DNA of 64,000 bases from Tubiluchus corallicola (lineage: Eukaryota; Priapulida; Priapulimorpha; Priapulimorphida; Tubiluchidae): assembly GCA_030141605.1 (NCBI GenBank), contig JAQGDQ010000033.1:310001-374000 (forward strand), in the 5' to 3' direction. The notes beneath the pieces are model-generated. The model saw only the letters and a program-made list of their open reading frames with translations. It had not been told where the DNA came from and made no database searches. Numbering within the stretch: the first letter of the stretch is position 1; each line of letters opens with the position of its first letter. Shown piece by piece: positions 1 to 13,000 of this stretch. Both the position numbers and the translations under genes were made by a program.

Positions 1-92
1 GAACATGCCGTGGGCTAGGTGACTAACAAGTAAGGCAAGGTAAAAGGACTCAAAACTAATGTGGGTATTTCTCGCATGCAACAAAAAGTGCA

Positions 93-269
93 CTTACTAA
101 AGGCCGAAGTTTACAATTCCCCCATATAGTTCATAAAGCAGATTAGTATTAGGGTTAGAATTAGGATTAGGGTAAGGGTTGGGATTAGGGTAAGGGATAG
201 GGTTAGGGCTAGGGTTAGGGTTAGGGTATTTAAATTGAGTGGGGAATTGTAAACTCCTTCCTTACTAAA
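93..269. mobile_element. Short inverted-repeat element with TTAGGG-like core
   Basis: Arms aagtttacaattcccc (107-122) and ggggaattgtaaactcc (241-257) are inverted copies. A 9-bp direct repeat, cttactaaa, sits at 93-101 and 261-269, consistent with an 8-9-bp target duplication of the hAT type. Between the arms, from about 140 to 227, lies a run of TTAGGG and one-base variants (TTAGGGC, TAAGGG, ATAGGG), the metazoan telomere unit. No ORF. It lies downstream of the TRPA stop. Confidence 0.7.
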
Positions 270-766
270 TTTATTCTGATGTATTAATGTTCCAAATATG
301 GACTTTTTGTTTGCACAATATGCAATGCATGCAGAGAATGGTGCTGCACAGTTTAATATAATGGGAATTTGTTCATTAATATGCACAGAAATACTACAGA
401 CTTCACTCAAAGCCTATAGTATTTTTATAGGCATTATAGTATATTAGGTATGTTGGAGTTTTCACTACAAAGCATATTACTGCATTATATGGTAACCAAA
501 TCTCAAAACATGCTGATGGAATATATTTTGAAAATTGAATATAATTCAAATATACTCTTTGGGTCCAAATGCCTTTACTAATCAAATATGATACTTGATG
601 CATTCATTTCTAAGATATCTCAGATATTAGGTAGTCTGCAAAAAACCTCAGAGACCATTTCTTTGCTAATTTGGTCAATTTGTGATAATTCTTAGAACCA
701 CCTTTTAAATTCAGTGTTATTAAAGTGAGTGATAAATAAGTTTCGCCACTTTAGAAAAAATAAACT
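269..766. other. TRPA downstream region
   Basis: No gene seen. Includes the likely TRPA 3'UTR on the minus strand. An AATAAA on the minus strand near 275-270 could serve as polyadenylation signal; this is weak. Confidence 0.35.
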
Positions 767-1031
767 CTAGGCTTCCATTTTTCTAAGAAAATCATTTGAT
801 CTAGTAAAAGAATCTCGATCTGATGCTTTTGCATCCAAATGAAATTGATGCAAATTTTCACTTATTACATAATAACCACCAAGTACAAATAAGAAAAAAT
901 AACTAACCTGTTCAGTTTCTTGTTGTGCATTTATTCCTCTGATTATATCAATTCCAGAACGATACATGTAACGTGTCCAGAAGTGCTTCTTGTAGATGTT
1001 TGGTCTGACCTTTTCAGATTGGATGACAAAC
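767..1031 (-). CDS. TRPA C-terminal exon, end uncertain
   Basis: Begins after TTTTTAG and completes the Arg codon left by the previous exon, giving RFVIQSEKVRPNIYKKHFW, homologous to the TRPA1 post-S6 tail. After QQETEQ at 908 there is a good donor (CAG|GTTAGT), yet the frame stays open another 46 codons to a TAG at 767-769 (ending NDFLRKMEA). Splicing to the AAAAG acceptor near 818, or to a TTTTTTGCAG near 642, would give other short tails. I cannot choose between these, so the boundary is provisional. Confidence 0.6.
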
Positions 1032-4000
1032 CTAAAAACGTTGTGGTTATGGATAAATATAAATTTATATTACGGCAACAAAAGACATAGCACACAACTT
1101 TGTATAACAAACCGAGGAACAAAACATCATAAGAAAAACAGCCCATATCGCTAGACAAACAAGCATAGGTTTCAATTCAGATTACAATACACAAAATATT
1201 TGGAACTTTTTGCTAGTTACGTCTTTCTTATTTTTTTAAAAGTTTTTGTGAACTATAAACTCACAATTTCATAAGCATCACATAAATCATGTACAACCTG
1301 ACTGGACAGCAGTGATTACAATTTGTGTTAAAATGAGGGATCTGGAAAGGATTAGTTCTTAAATTCTACAGCAGGGTGGAGGGACATAAGATGGATCTGC
1401 TAAACTGAATCTCTACAATCATGCTTCAGCTGTCTTACCCTCGGATTCTATTTATCAAAAGAAATTAGCTTGTTTAGCAAACAGTGCGGTGTACCATGAC
1501 AAAAACTAATGTACCAATCAGCTTGCAATTGCAAGTTAATGAAATTATAGTAGGAGCCATCCCCTTAAAACTTATAAATACAGCATTTACAATACACAAC
1601 AGTTTAAAACTACATTGACCAGTATGTGTAATGTTGAAAAAACAGCATTACTAAGAGCTGACATAATGAAAGCCACGTTAAACAAACATCAACAGAATAT
1701 ATTTTGTCCAACTGACATGTATTATTGGATGCCATTAAGGGAAAGGGAATAATTGCACCAAATTCATTGCATATTTAAACAAAGTGCCATGCATGAAAAC
1801 AGTAGAAAAGCAGAATTTGCACTGTGTAAAAACTGCAGTAAAAAGCCTTTACAAAGACTGACACCCAAGCATTACAATACTTATATTAGAACATTTAGAA
1901 GACTTGTGTAGAGTCAAGGATATCGGCAACGGTTTTCGCAAATGGCTTCGTTTTTATGATTATTTTGAAATCGCACACTCTCCATACTCCACTTTACTAC
2001 ATCTTATCTGCAGTTTATCTGCATATTATATGCAATTTATCTGCAGCTGATATGATAACTGGTTTGTGTCTTTTAGTGCAAACTGTAGTACTTAACATTA
2101 TAGGCCCGGCAACAAACAACGCAACCCTGTGTGGAATTTTGTTCACTTTCCCGCTTTCTTCACTTGGCAATTCTGCACTGTTTTACATTTTGGCGACATA
2201 TGAAAGATTTATCAGTATTGTTCATCCGTTTCGCTATCACGTTTTGTTGTCAAGCTTACGACTAAGAGTTATTCTAATCTGTGCATGGGCCTTTGCAAGT
2301 TTCGGTTGGACTTTTTGGTTTTTACCATATGTTTATGATACAGATATTCTCTACAAGTGTGTACCAAATCCGAAAGGAGCATATTCATCAGTTTTATTTA
2401 CTTCTGCATGTACACTGACTCCTGGAATGTTTATTATGTTCACGTACTGTTATGCTGCAATAATCAAAACTGCTCTCAAACAGATGAAAGAAATACAGTG
2501 TCAAAATCAGATTGTTATGCATTATTCAAAAGAGAATTCATTATCACAATTAAAGGTAAAACGCAAGCCAATAAAAACTCTGGTGACTGTTGTTGGACTA
2601 TTTTGCTTGTGTTATATACCATCTAATCTGCCATTTATGCTAATTCTTCAAGGCAGAGTGTCACAATATGTCAATATGAAGAATATTTACTGGTACATTA
2701 TACCAGAATACTTCAATTCGTTTGCAAATGCTTTTGTAAATGCATCAAAACTCGACGAATTCAACAGTGAAGCAGAAAGTTTCTCAGTTTCCATAGATAA
2801 AAAACGTAACGTTGAGACATTACAGTGACAAACTGTGAATTTTTTCGGTGTCAAAGGCAATGAACATAAAGTGGTAAATTCGTGATAGTTTTGAAAGCTC
2901 TGTACTGCAAAAAGGACGCTACAGCTGTTAAATTAAAAATCTAGGTCTTAACAAGGCATGATGCTGATGTTATCATCATTCTCATTAGCGACAGCACCCA
3001 GCTTTGAGCAATTCAGAAATTAAGATTAAGCTACTTTTTAGCATATGTAATGTTTGAATGTTTCAATCTTGCTGCATAAAAGCATTAAAACAAATCAAAC
3101 TTCTCCTAATAAACATTGTATGTAGCAAAACTGGGTCAATTCAAAGGTGAAATAAAGAAGTACTTTCGTTTTTGATGCTATGTATCCAAAAGTTCATATG
3201 ACTAAGAGCAATTGAAATTCATTTGCAGGTACAGTTGTGTCATTATTTCTGTCTTCATTTTAAGAAAGTTATTGACAACAGCTGGCAACCACGTGACAGT
3301 GCTTACTATTCAATATCAAGGGAGGAATATTATTTCTCTGTGAGAACTACTTACCATAAAAATAAGAATTTCATGTAAAAACAAATGTAGTTATGTATAA
3401 TGTACAGAACGCTCCTGCTCGATCAATATATATTAATATTAGTCCATGGCACAAGCATACAACAAAGTAAGAGCAGTTTGGAAGTAAATTTGCGATAATT
3501 AACACTCTTTGATTGGTCATGACAGTACGATCCATTAGACTTTAACAAACTGCATTCTTTGTGTATCTAGTAAATAATGTATTGCAACATTAAGTGATGT
3601 AAAAGACTTCACTAAACAAACTTATGTTTGGTATAGTGCCATAGTACTTGCTTGTGTGTAAGATATTCTGGAAACAATGTAGTAGAGCTAGTTTATCATG
3701 GAGCTCTACAGCAAGAATTGTATGTTTTTAAATAGCAACACTAAAGTGTCAGTGACTCAGTATGATATTTGTGCTATACTCCTAAGTGTAGCAATAATTC
3801 TAGCAAACAGTGTGGTAATTATAGTTATTATAAAGTCATATACTTTACATATACCACTCTACTATATACTGTGCAATTTATCGATAGCTGACCTAATAAG
3901 TGGCTGGTGTCTCCTTACACAGACAATGGCATTCCAGGTATTTGATAATGTATCCAATAATCTTCTACTGTACAATGTCTTATACGTCTTACCGATTTTA

Positions 4001-7000
4001 TCTATAAGCAATAAGATTATTTTCTACATTCTAGCAACATACGAAAGGTATATCAGCATTGTGTTACCGTTTTGCTATCCGGTCCTTTTCTCAAACCAAC
4101 AGGTAACAGTAGTTCTGATTTGCACTGGATAATGGGATGTGTGAATTCTATCGTCTTTGTCTCCATTTACATTTGGAGCAATAGTATACTCATCAAGCGC
4201 ACAACCCATCCAGACGGACCACTCCCCACTGTTTCAGCATATGCTGGCAGTATAGGAAGTATAGCGCAGACAATCATTTTTATGTATTTTTATATTACAA
4301 TTTTGAAAACTGCTTTGAAACAGGTACGTGAGATACAAAATGTCATTTTTGTACCTACACCTGTGAATAGTAACCATTCTACTTAGTCAAGTTTTAAAGC
4401 AAAGCTAAAGCCAGTGAAAGCACTAGGATTAGTTAGTGGGCTGTACTTTGTGTGCTATATCCCAAATAGCACAATAGTTATGGTATTTGCTGTTTATGGA
4501 GGATCACAAACAATTAACAGAAATGATTACTATTGTTTTTTACTCCCATCTATATGCCAATTCACTTGCAAATGTTTTCATTTATGTGGCAAAGCTTGAC
4601 AAGTTTAGAAATAAAAAGAGAAAATTTCATTGTGTTTAAAAATGTCAAAACAAGAAAGTGTTAAATGTTTACTAGCTGCACCAACGGGTAAAATGGCACA
4701 ATGATAAAATATCATTATTGTGAAAAATCGGTTAGTTTATAGACTAATATTCTGTTCATGCATGCTAATTTTGGCAACTGCTACTTTCAACAATCTGCAT
4801 TTTTAACTGTGAGTTGCAATGCTCCTCTATTAGTCATATACTCTGTTTTTCTCTTCTCTCTCTCTCTCTCTCTCACTTTCTCTCTTTCGGATAAAGTTAG
4901 CTAATAGTGGTTGAGTAATGCACGGGCCAAGAATTACTTGTCCAGCCATGGACTTCAGGGTATTAAGTACATGACTGTACATCCACTAACCGTGAATTAT
5001 TAAAAACATCCACTTCTGTGGTTTCCTGCAGCCAGGTAAAAAGTTAAATGCAGAAAAATGTTTCAGTCAGGAGCTAAAAATACTCTGTCAGGATATTAAG
5101 TAACAAACACTGAAGAAAGGACGAGCTAGTACAACACAGTAAACTACTTTTGAAATATCTTTCATGCTGGTCAAATTGTAATGTGTATGAAACAAGCATC
5201 AGAAACATAATAAAAAATCTTTGTCAGGAATTGTCTGGCAGGAGACAATGCAGGGTATTTATTGCTTTCACTGAGCTTAAGTGGTGCTAAAATCACAGTA
5301 ATGATTTTGAAACGTACCGTTTTCGTAGCCAATGAGGTAGTATTCCTTCTACTCCTAAAGTTAATTCAACCTGCATTGCTAACCTTCGCAGTGCTGCATT
5401 GCTCTGTACTTCTTTGATATCATCGACAGCTAAACCAACCTAGACATAACACAATGTGCATTACAAAGCGTAGACTAACATTTCCTCTCACATTTTGAAT
5501 ATTGCTACATCAAATTTAATTATTTAACAAAGATCCAGTAACGCCAGAGATGCTGTGCAAGGCGGACTATACTGTTTAAGATCACAATGCAGATAAGCAG
5601 TGAATTTGTTTACTAACACACTTGTTATGTCAATATTGGTTAAAATATGACATTTGTATCTCTAACCATAAATAAAAACATAATTTAGCACCAAGGTAAA
5701 TGAATTTCCTGATACTTTGCTTTAGAATAAACAGTAAACAGCTATACATATTAAAAAGTGTCAATTAATAATAAGAGACAAAAGAGAATGTGCAATGTTA
5801 AAAAATAAACATGTCAAAGAATAGAAGCTGTATTGAATGACACTAACCAGCAAATTCATGATGAGTATAGTCATGATAATGAGGAAGATCACAAATACTG
5901 CATACGTCACTCCGTAATTAACCACTTCACCTGGATCGCCATCTAAACCATCATTAAATATGTCATCAAATTCAAACTCGCCTATCATCATTACTGTGGT
6001 TTTCAATAAAGCATTCCATGGGTCGCGAAATTGCACCTAAGTAATAAGAAACATACATAAATAATGCCCTGTGAAGTTAATTTTACAAATATAAGAACAC
6101 CCATACTCTGTTCAAAAAAATGATGTCTCAGTGCGTTCTATCTGTCCATAAGCTTTTTTGTACAGAATTCAATAAAGTCAGCATCAAATAATCTCGTAGG
6201 TACATTAAATTGTTTGATTAATGTTAATACCAATTTAACACGATGCTTTTGTCTGCACAGTACAAACAAACAGCAGAATCTATAAGCAGTGTTGGGTAGT
6301 GACACATTACTGTCATCAGATTACCTTTTGTAGTAGCAAGCAATGAACAACAATTACACTGCTTAGTTTTGTAATCAGATTACTCGTTACTTTGGCAGTA
6401 ATGCTATGAAACCTGCATTACTTATCTGTCCACGAATAACATTTTGAACTTAGGCCGTTTTGATTGTTTTGTCTTAGTTTATCTATGCTACGCCAAGCCT
6501 GTACGTGCACAATGATTTATTACTGTGTGCAAATAATGACCTTATTTGACTTTGAGACTGTCATAAAAACTTCTACAGCTATAGCTGATAGTTTTGTACA
6601 GTCAGTATTGTGCACATACTGCAAGACAATGTAGACAGCTGAGCCGTAAAGCAGCTGAATGCTACTGTGTGTATATATGTTTTAGTTGCTTGCAATGAAC
6701 ACCGGTGACAAAGATCACGCTCTGTCATAACCTCAGCAAACTGGAGCTTCTGAAGTTTAACGTATTTTGGGTAATAAAAGATTAGATTAAATCTCATACT
6801 AGCATCGTTTTTTTTCCTATCATTGCATAGACAGGATGCTGAAATGTACAGAAATTATTAAACTTACAATTCATGTCCTTACCCCTGTGACTCTGAAACT
6901 AGCTGTAGGGGACTGCACCAATGAACTTTCCTAACAACTTTTCGTGAAGTGTTGCAGCTAATTTTGCTGGAAAATTGTGGGGTGGAATTGTCAGTCGCAA

Positions 7001-10000
7001 TGCAATGCTTTTGCTAAAGAAAAACAGATGCACACTTTTTGCCAAAGTATCACTCACACTAGCATACAAAGTAATGAGTAATCAGTAAGGGATTACCCCC
7101 ACTAAAAGCAAATGGTAATTGATTACAATTTTTCAGAAGCAGCTTGTAATTACAACAAATTACTTTTCCATACTAACGAACTAAACACTGTCAATAGGTG
7201 TTGTAAAGAAACATCTCTTCAACCATAACACCAACAAAAGTATGGCATTGACCCATGAACAGAAATCTACTGCTAATGTTGCTAGGTACTAATAATCTTT
7301 GACCTTCGCGATCATGAACAACTGCTGGAACTCCGAAAAAGCTCATTTATGCTTCAGTTTACATATAGTTAGTTTACTGTTAAATAAGCAGTTTGTCACC
7401 TGGTTCTGCATTAAGGCATAAAATGACATTGCAAAAGCTACGATGAAAAGAAAGAAGACGATGAAGAATTGGCAGAAAGTCCACAAAATCCAAGTAAACA
7501 TGACGACATAGATGCCAAATTGTGGAAACTTTCTCAAAAACAATATGAGATCACACCAAGCCAAGAAAATTGCTATAGCACCCAGCTGCCATTGCCAATC
7601 CTGAAAAATTATCAAGCAATATGGTACTCTCTAAAAAGAAGCAAATCTGTTTTAACACTAAGCTCAACCGAGTTATGTTCATTTAAAATAACAAAAGCAC
7701 ATAAAATTATGACAAAACAAGCATTTTTATTAAAGACTACAGTAGGCGCTGTTTGGACTCACGGTTAATAGACTCAATTGCTTAATTGACTCAAAAACGC
7801 CTGGAACGGGCCACTTCTGTTCAAATATACATAAAAACTATCGGTGATTGACTCAAATAACTCCGCTTAGTTGACTCAATATTTTTCCTTCACCTACTTA
7901 AATTAATATTATTTGTATGTGCCCAAAGAACCTTTCCTACATTTATGTCATCTCTACTTCCCCTTTGTACACTATGTATGCAAAAACAATCATGTTAAAT
8001 AGCGTTTTGTTTGTAAGCAGGTACGTTTATCATGCGCTAATACGCTAATGTAAAGGTTTTGCTTTGAATCTGTTACCCGCTTACCCACTGTTACCCAAAA
8101 CATTTCTGAAAGCTAAACATTTAATCACTTGCCAAGCGGTTTCCTTTTGGTGCTCTCGTTGCAAATCATGCTTTCAGCTTAATCAGTTAACAGTCAAAGA
8201 TGCAGGTAGAGTAATCAGCGGGTATTCCTTGTGACTTACAAGAGTAAACATCGTACGGCAAATAAGGGCAATGTAAGTGAGCAGACGATTTAGAACTGTT
8301 TTAGTCAAGCACAACAGATTTTCAATGCTTTTACAATTACGAGAACTTTGTGGGCCAACTTCTTCGCGAGAAAATGAAGTAGCCACCTTGAAGAAATTTT
8401 TGTAATTTTTGCGAATAAACAGACTTAGAAAAGTCTGTGATTTAGAAAAGTATACTTTTTAACTTATTGCTAATTCACTTATATAAATTAATATTTTAAA
8501 ATATTTGTTCTAATTTTTAACTGCACAAAGGAATTTAGGGATTAGTTCGTTTCTAAAATTCATTAAAAATCGTTGCAGCACATAGTAAGCTGGTGACACA
8601 TACTTCTATTCCCGTAATACTACACCCATCAGTTAATAGTTCAGTCAGTTAATTGGGTCAAAATACGTTGGTCCCAAAGTGAGACCATTAAGTGGTGCCT
8701 ACTGTATAAAATAAAATTAATTGTAGCCATTTTCTGAAATCTTACCACACTTTAGCACTTAAAATTTTATCACGTTTTGGGTCATATAAATACGTATTTA
8801 AAAAAGTGAGAAAAATCTATCAAATTCACTTTTAACTATTTACTAATTATTAATTCTATTAGTAAAATAATTAATATGATTTTTTCTTGCTTTGAAATTC
8901 ATGTTTATTACTACCTAAACTGCATTAAATGTTAAGCTAACGTAATAAATTAACTTTGAGACTTTGAATGCAAGCTTTAAATTTAAATGTGTGCTTGCAA
9001 ACCAAAATCATCTGTAAGTCGGCGTAGTCAAAACTACGTTATGATGCTTCAAAGTAGAATGCACCAAAATGGGCCAAATGCCAATTTTTTGTTCTTTTTT
9101 AATACAAACAAATGCTAAATATATTGGACTTTAATATTCTAGCATCAAATTGTCAAGCAAATGTTTAAAAGATACCAACAATCTAATTTTATAATCCCGT
9201 ACTTACTTTTCTGTCTAGAAACTAGTGCTACAATTGAGAAAAACTTGTATTTTCAAACTCTGGTGGTAGCTCATGGAACCAATAATTTTGCTTCGGGTTT
9301 TTTCGGTTGCCAAGCACAGATCTTCGTCAGAGAGGGCCATCTACTGGATTTAAACATAACATCAATGTGTAGTTGCAAAGTCCGTAGCAACCAACATTTG
9401 TACGGATACTAAGTGCTTTGTAGAAACGCGACAAAAAAACAATGGCCAACTTTAACAGCGATTTCTCAAGGTTATGTTTTTCGGTGTGAAGAGTGAATAA
9501 ACTTAAACGTGGATTATCTCAGCTTAGAAATAACATAGAACGATGGGATTGGTATCAAAACGACCCTCATGTAATGGAGTTTCAGGATATGTGAATAGCT
9601 AGAAAAGCTTAATTGCCGACTTGTGGACGATTTTGCTATGCATGCACACAAATGTTATAAAACGACTTACTTCTCGAATGCCAGTTTGTTGTTGGCATTC
9701 AGCAAAATCAATAACAAGTAGCAATGAAAACACATACGAAACCCATTCCAGTAAGTTTTCCCAGTCTAAATAGTGCCATTTCGAATAGTAGATTTGAAAC
9801 AGCTAAATGAGACAAAAAGAAATTCAAACCCTGATAAAATGAGCTTAAAAAAAGAAGATGTTAATAGATAAATTAAACACTGTTTATTGAAATAAAACTG
9901 GAGCATTTTATTAAATAAGGTAAGTAACTAAACTTTTACATTGCTTACCTCTCTAAGCAACTGAAAGCCAGCCAATGCCATTATCACAAATTTTCCTATT

Positions 10001-13000
10001 CTGGCAAACATATCCTGAGTGAGCCCCTCATCCTCAATGTTTTCAGCACAGAGATCAACCGTTCCATTACTAAATGAAAAACACCATTCAATAAAAACAT
10101 GCATTAGACAAAACTTGGTTAAAAATTTTCTTTGTTCAAAATATATTAGCAAGATAAGTTATACTTTTGTGAAACTTAGGTACTTATTATTCAATGATTT
10201 CACTCATTAAACTAGAGCTTGCACTGACAGGATAAAGAAACCATAATGCGTCTGTGTGGGCATCAAACTAGCATAAAAAGTATGTAAATGTAACAGGCAA
10301 ATACCTCCCATTGGGCCTATTAGTTTTGAAATGTAACAAGTTATTTACTATTACTAGTTATCACAAGACAAAAACAGCATGTTACCATTACCAAGTTACA
10401 TATGTGTGAAAAAAGTCAAAGTGCTACATTACTCATTTCATGTTACTTTTTTGTTTAGCAACAGTCATGCTTGTTTTGCTGAATACTGTCTACTGGCTTC
10501 GATTTAGCCTTAAATCGCCAACCTTCAATGGTTTAAGTGTTAGGCACAAAAAATAGCTTACGACCCCACAACTTGTACTAGCTAACATGTAATTAAATAT
10601 AGGTTAACTTACACATGATATACAAAAGGAGGTTTAGTCGTTAGCATGTATCCAGTAAGAAAAGTAAGATAAACCATAAATATCATCAAATTTATGTAGT
10701 AGATAGGCGCACCAAATGTTTTCCACTTGCGAACAAGCAATGCTGTTACTAGAGGATGTTTCAGCAAGTGCTCCCGATTAGATTTTGCCTAGTTAAAAAT
10801 TAAGTCAGTACTAGATAATTGCTAAAAATGAATTAGAAAGGCATAAAATAAGAACAACTTGCCAAACGGCATGAAATTGTCATTTCATTTTAAGCAAGAA
10901 AGCTAATAGTAGGGGACGCTATGTCATCCCGTGCGATTTTCGTGCTAAAATTAATTTTTGTGTTTAAATGGATTCAATTCCCTCTAGTGAGTATGAAAAA
11001 ATTTAGTGTCATTTTTTCTAATAATAACTTAATGAAATAGGAGCATTTTAGGACACTCCAGGTCCTGATCAGGGATATGCCCCATTATTAACAATGTAAA
11101 CAAACCTTAAAATTACAAAACAAGGGGCATTTCTCTGAACTGAGATCCAATTGAAAATGGCGTCCCAAAATGCCCTTAATGGGCTCGAAAAATGGCACTC
11201 AATTTTTTGGACTATGGGGTCACATCCTTCAGTTTCATCAAAAGAATTAACTTTACACAAAAATCCCACACAAGGAACCCTACTATAATACGTAAAACAA
11301 AAGAAGCTGATACCATTTTATTATCAGTAACATTTTGTGAACATGAAGAAATTTCAAGACATCAAGGTTTAACAAAAAAACTTTTAATGTGACATTTAAC
11401 AGCGATTGAAAATGGGTAATGGAATGAAGAGGTACCACATGGATAAACAGCAAGGTTCAGGCTAAGATAGGATATAATGCAGCACAGATTTCCATTTGCC
11501 ATCATGTAATTTTAGCCAGGACTTAGTGTTTAGGAACACCATTAAGGCAAATGAAGTCCACATAAGAAGCCTGTAAAGGTAAATGCAAATTAGACAGTGA
11601 AATCAATAAATATACAGGTAAATTAAATTAAAAAAATGTTTTTCATAAAGACATAACCCAGTCTCTCTCTCAATCTCTCTCACTAATTGACACAATTTGT
11701 ACAGGTGTTTGAAGATCCGTTTAATGTGCAGATACTTTGTAATATTCTCTAGCAATTTTCTTCCTACCTAGTTACTCAACAAAATTAGCATGTCACTTAC
11801 TGCTACACTATGCCATTTAAATGCTGAATTCTACAAGTATTATGGAATATGGTCTTTGGCAACTTTTGATATCATGATGACCATGGTTACCACATTATTC
11901 TGGTGTTAACTGATGTATTTTCGTCCATTACATCGTTAAAGCATTTTCAAAAATTGATTAAGAAGAGGCCTTGCAGTTTAAAAGTTATTTGAGCTTTCAG
12001 CTTTAACCATTTAAAATATTAAAACATGATCGTGCCCTCATTTGGTCAGTATTTGTCTGCAAAAATTGGCTCTCCTGGGACCAACACGAAATTTAACTAA
12101 AACAATTAACGTTTTATTATAGAATCAAGCAATTATTACCAAAAGCATTCTCCATACAAGTGAATGAAACATTTGCCATCACCAGACAGACTTACTCAAC
12201 TAGGTGTTAAAATCTTAAAGTCAAGTGATGCATAAAGAAGCTAATTTCTGTCAGACTATACATTTTAAATGTTAAGTGGCACCAATAACAAAAACAAATA
12301 ACAAGTAATTTTATAACATTGCAGGTGTAGTGCAAAATTATAGGAAGCTGAAAACTTGTCAAACAGATGCAATAAAAAATTGCTAATAAATTACCATTAT
12401 CATCAGGGGATGATTCTTTTTTAAGGCTGATGAGTCTTCAGAATATGGCTGAGCATCGGCGTGAATGCGACCGTCATCGTCAAATGTAGACACATGCCTA
12501 AATAAGAACGAACCTGCTTGCTTTCCATACTAACATATCTAATGGTATGTTCAGACTACAGAGTTCTTGCGCAAGTTCTCTGTGAGTGTAAACTCACAAG
12601 TGTGAACAGCTTTGCAAGTTTTCTCGCAGGTTTTCTTGCGAAAGAACTTTCAGCAACTCTCGATGAGTTTGCAATAAATTGCAAGATAACTTACAAAGCC
12701 GTTCACACTTGCGAGTTTACTCTCAGAGAGAATTTGCATGGAATGAAACTTGAAGAACCATATAAATTACCATGTCACTTTACTCACGTAACGAATGATG
12801 CTGCATCAGTGGAAGGCATTGTTTGTTCATTCCAATGGGAATACATGTCATCCAAAAACTCATAATAAAATGTCACCTCAAAGTCTGTGTGTTCGTGATG
12901 AAGACCATTGGTGACTGTGCATCTAGCATACACTTGTTCAACAACATCTAAACAACAAACCTAAACTGTTATTTGTTTTCTAATAGGAAGTTCTCAAATA

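Noticed and set aside
7469-7768. 99-codon plus-strand frame
   Set aside because: Antisense shadow of the TRPA S4-S5 exon.
12518-12865. 115-codon plus-strand frame
   Set aside because: Overlaps an inverted-repeat element and the antisense of a real TRPA exon.
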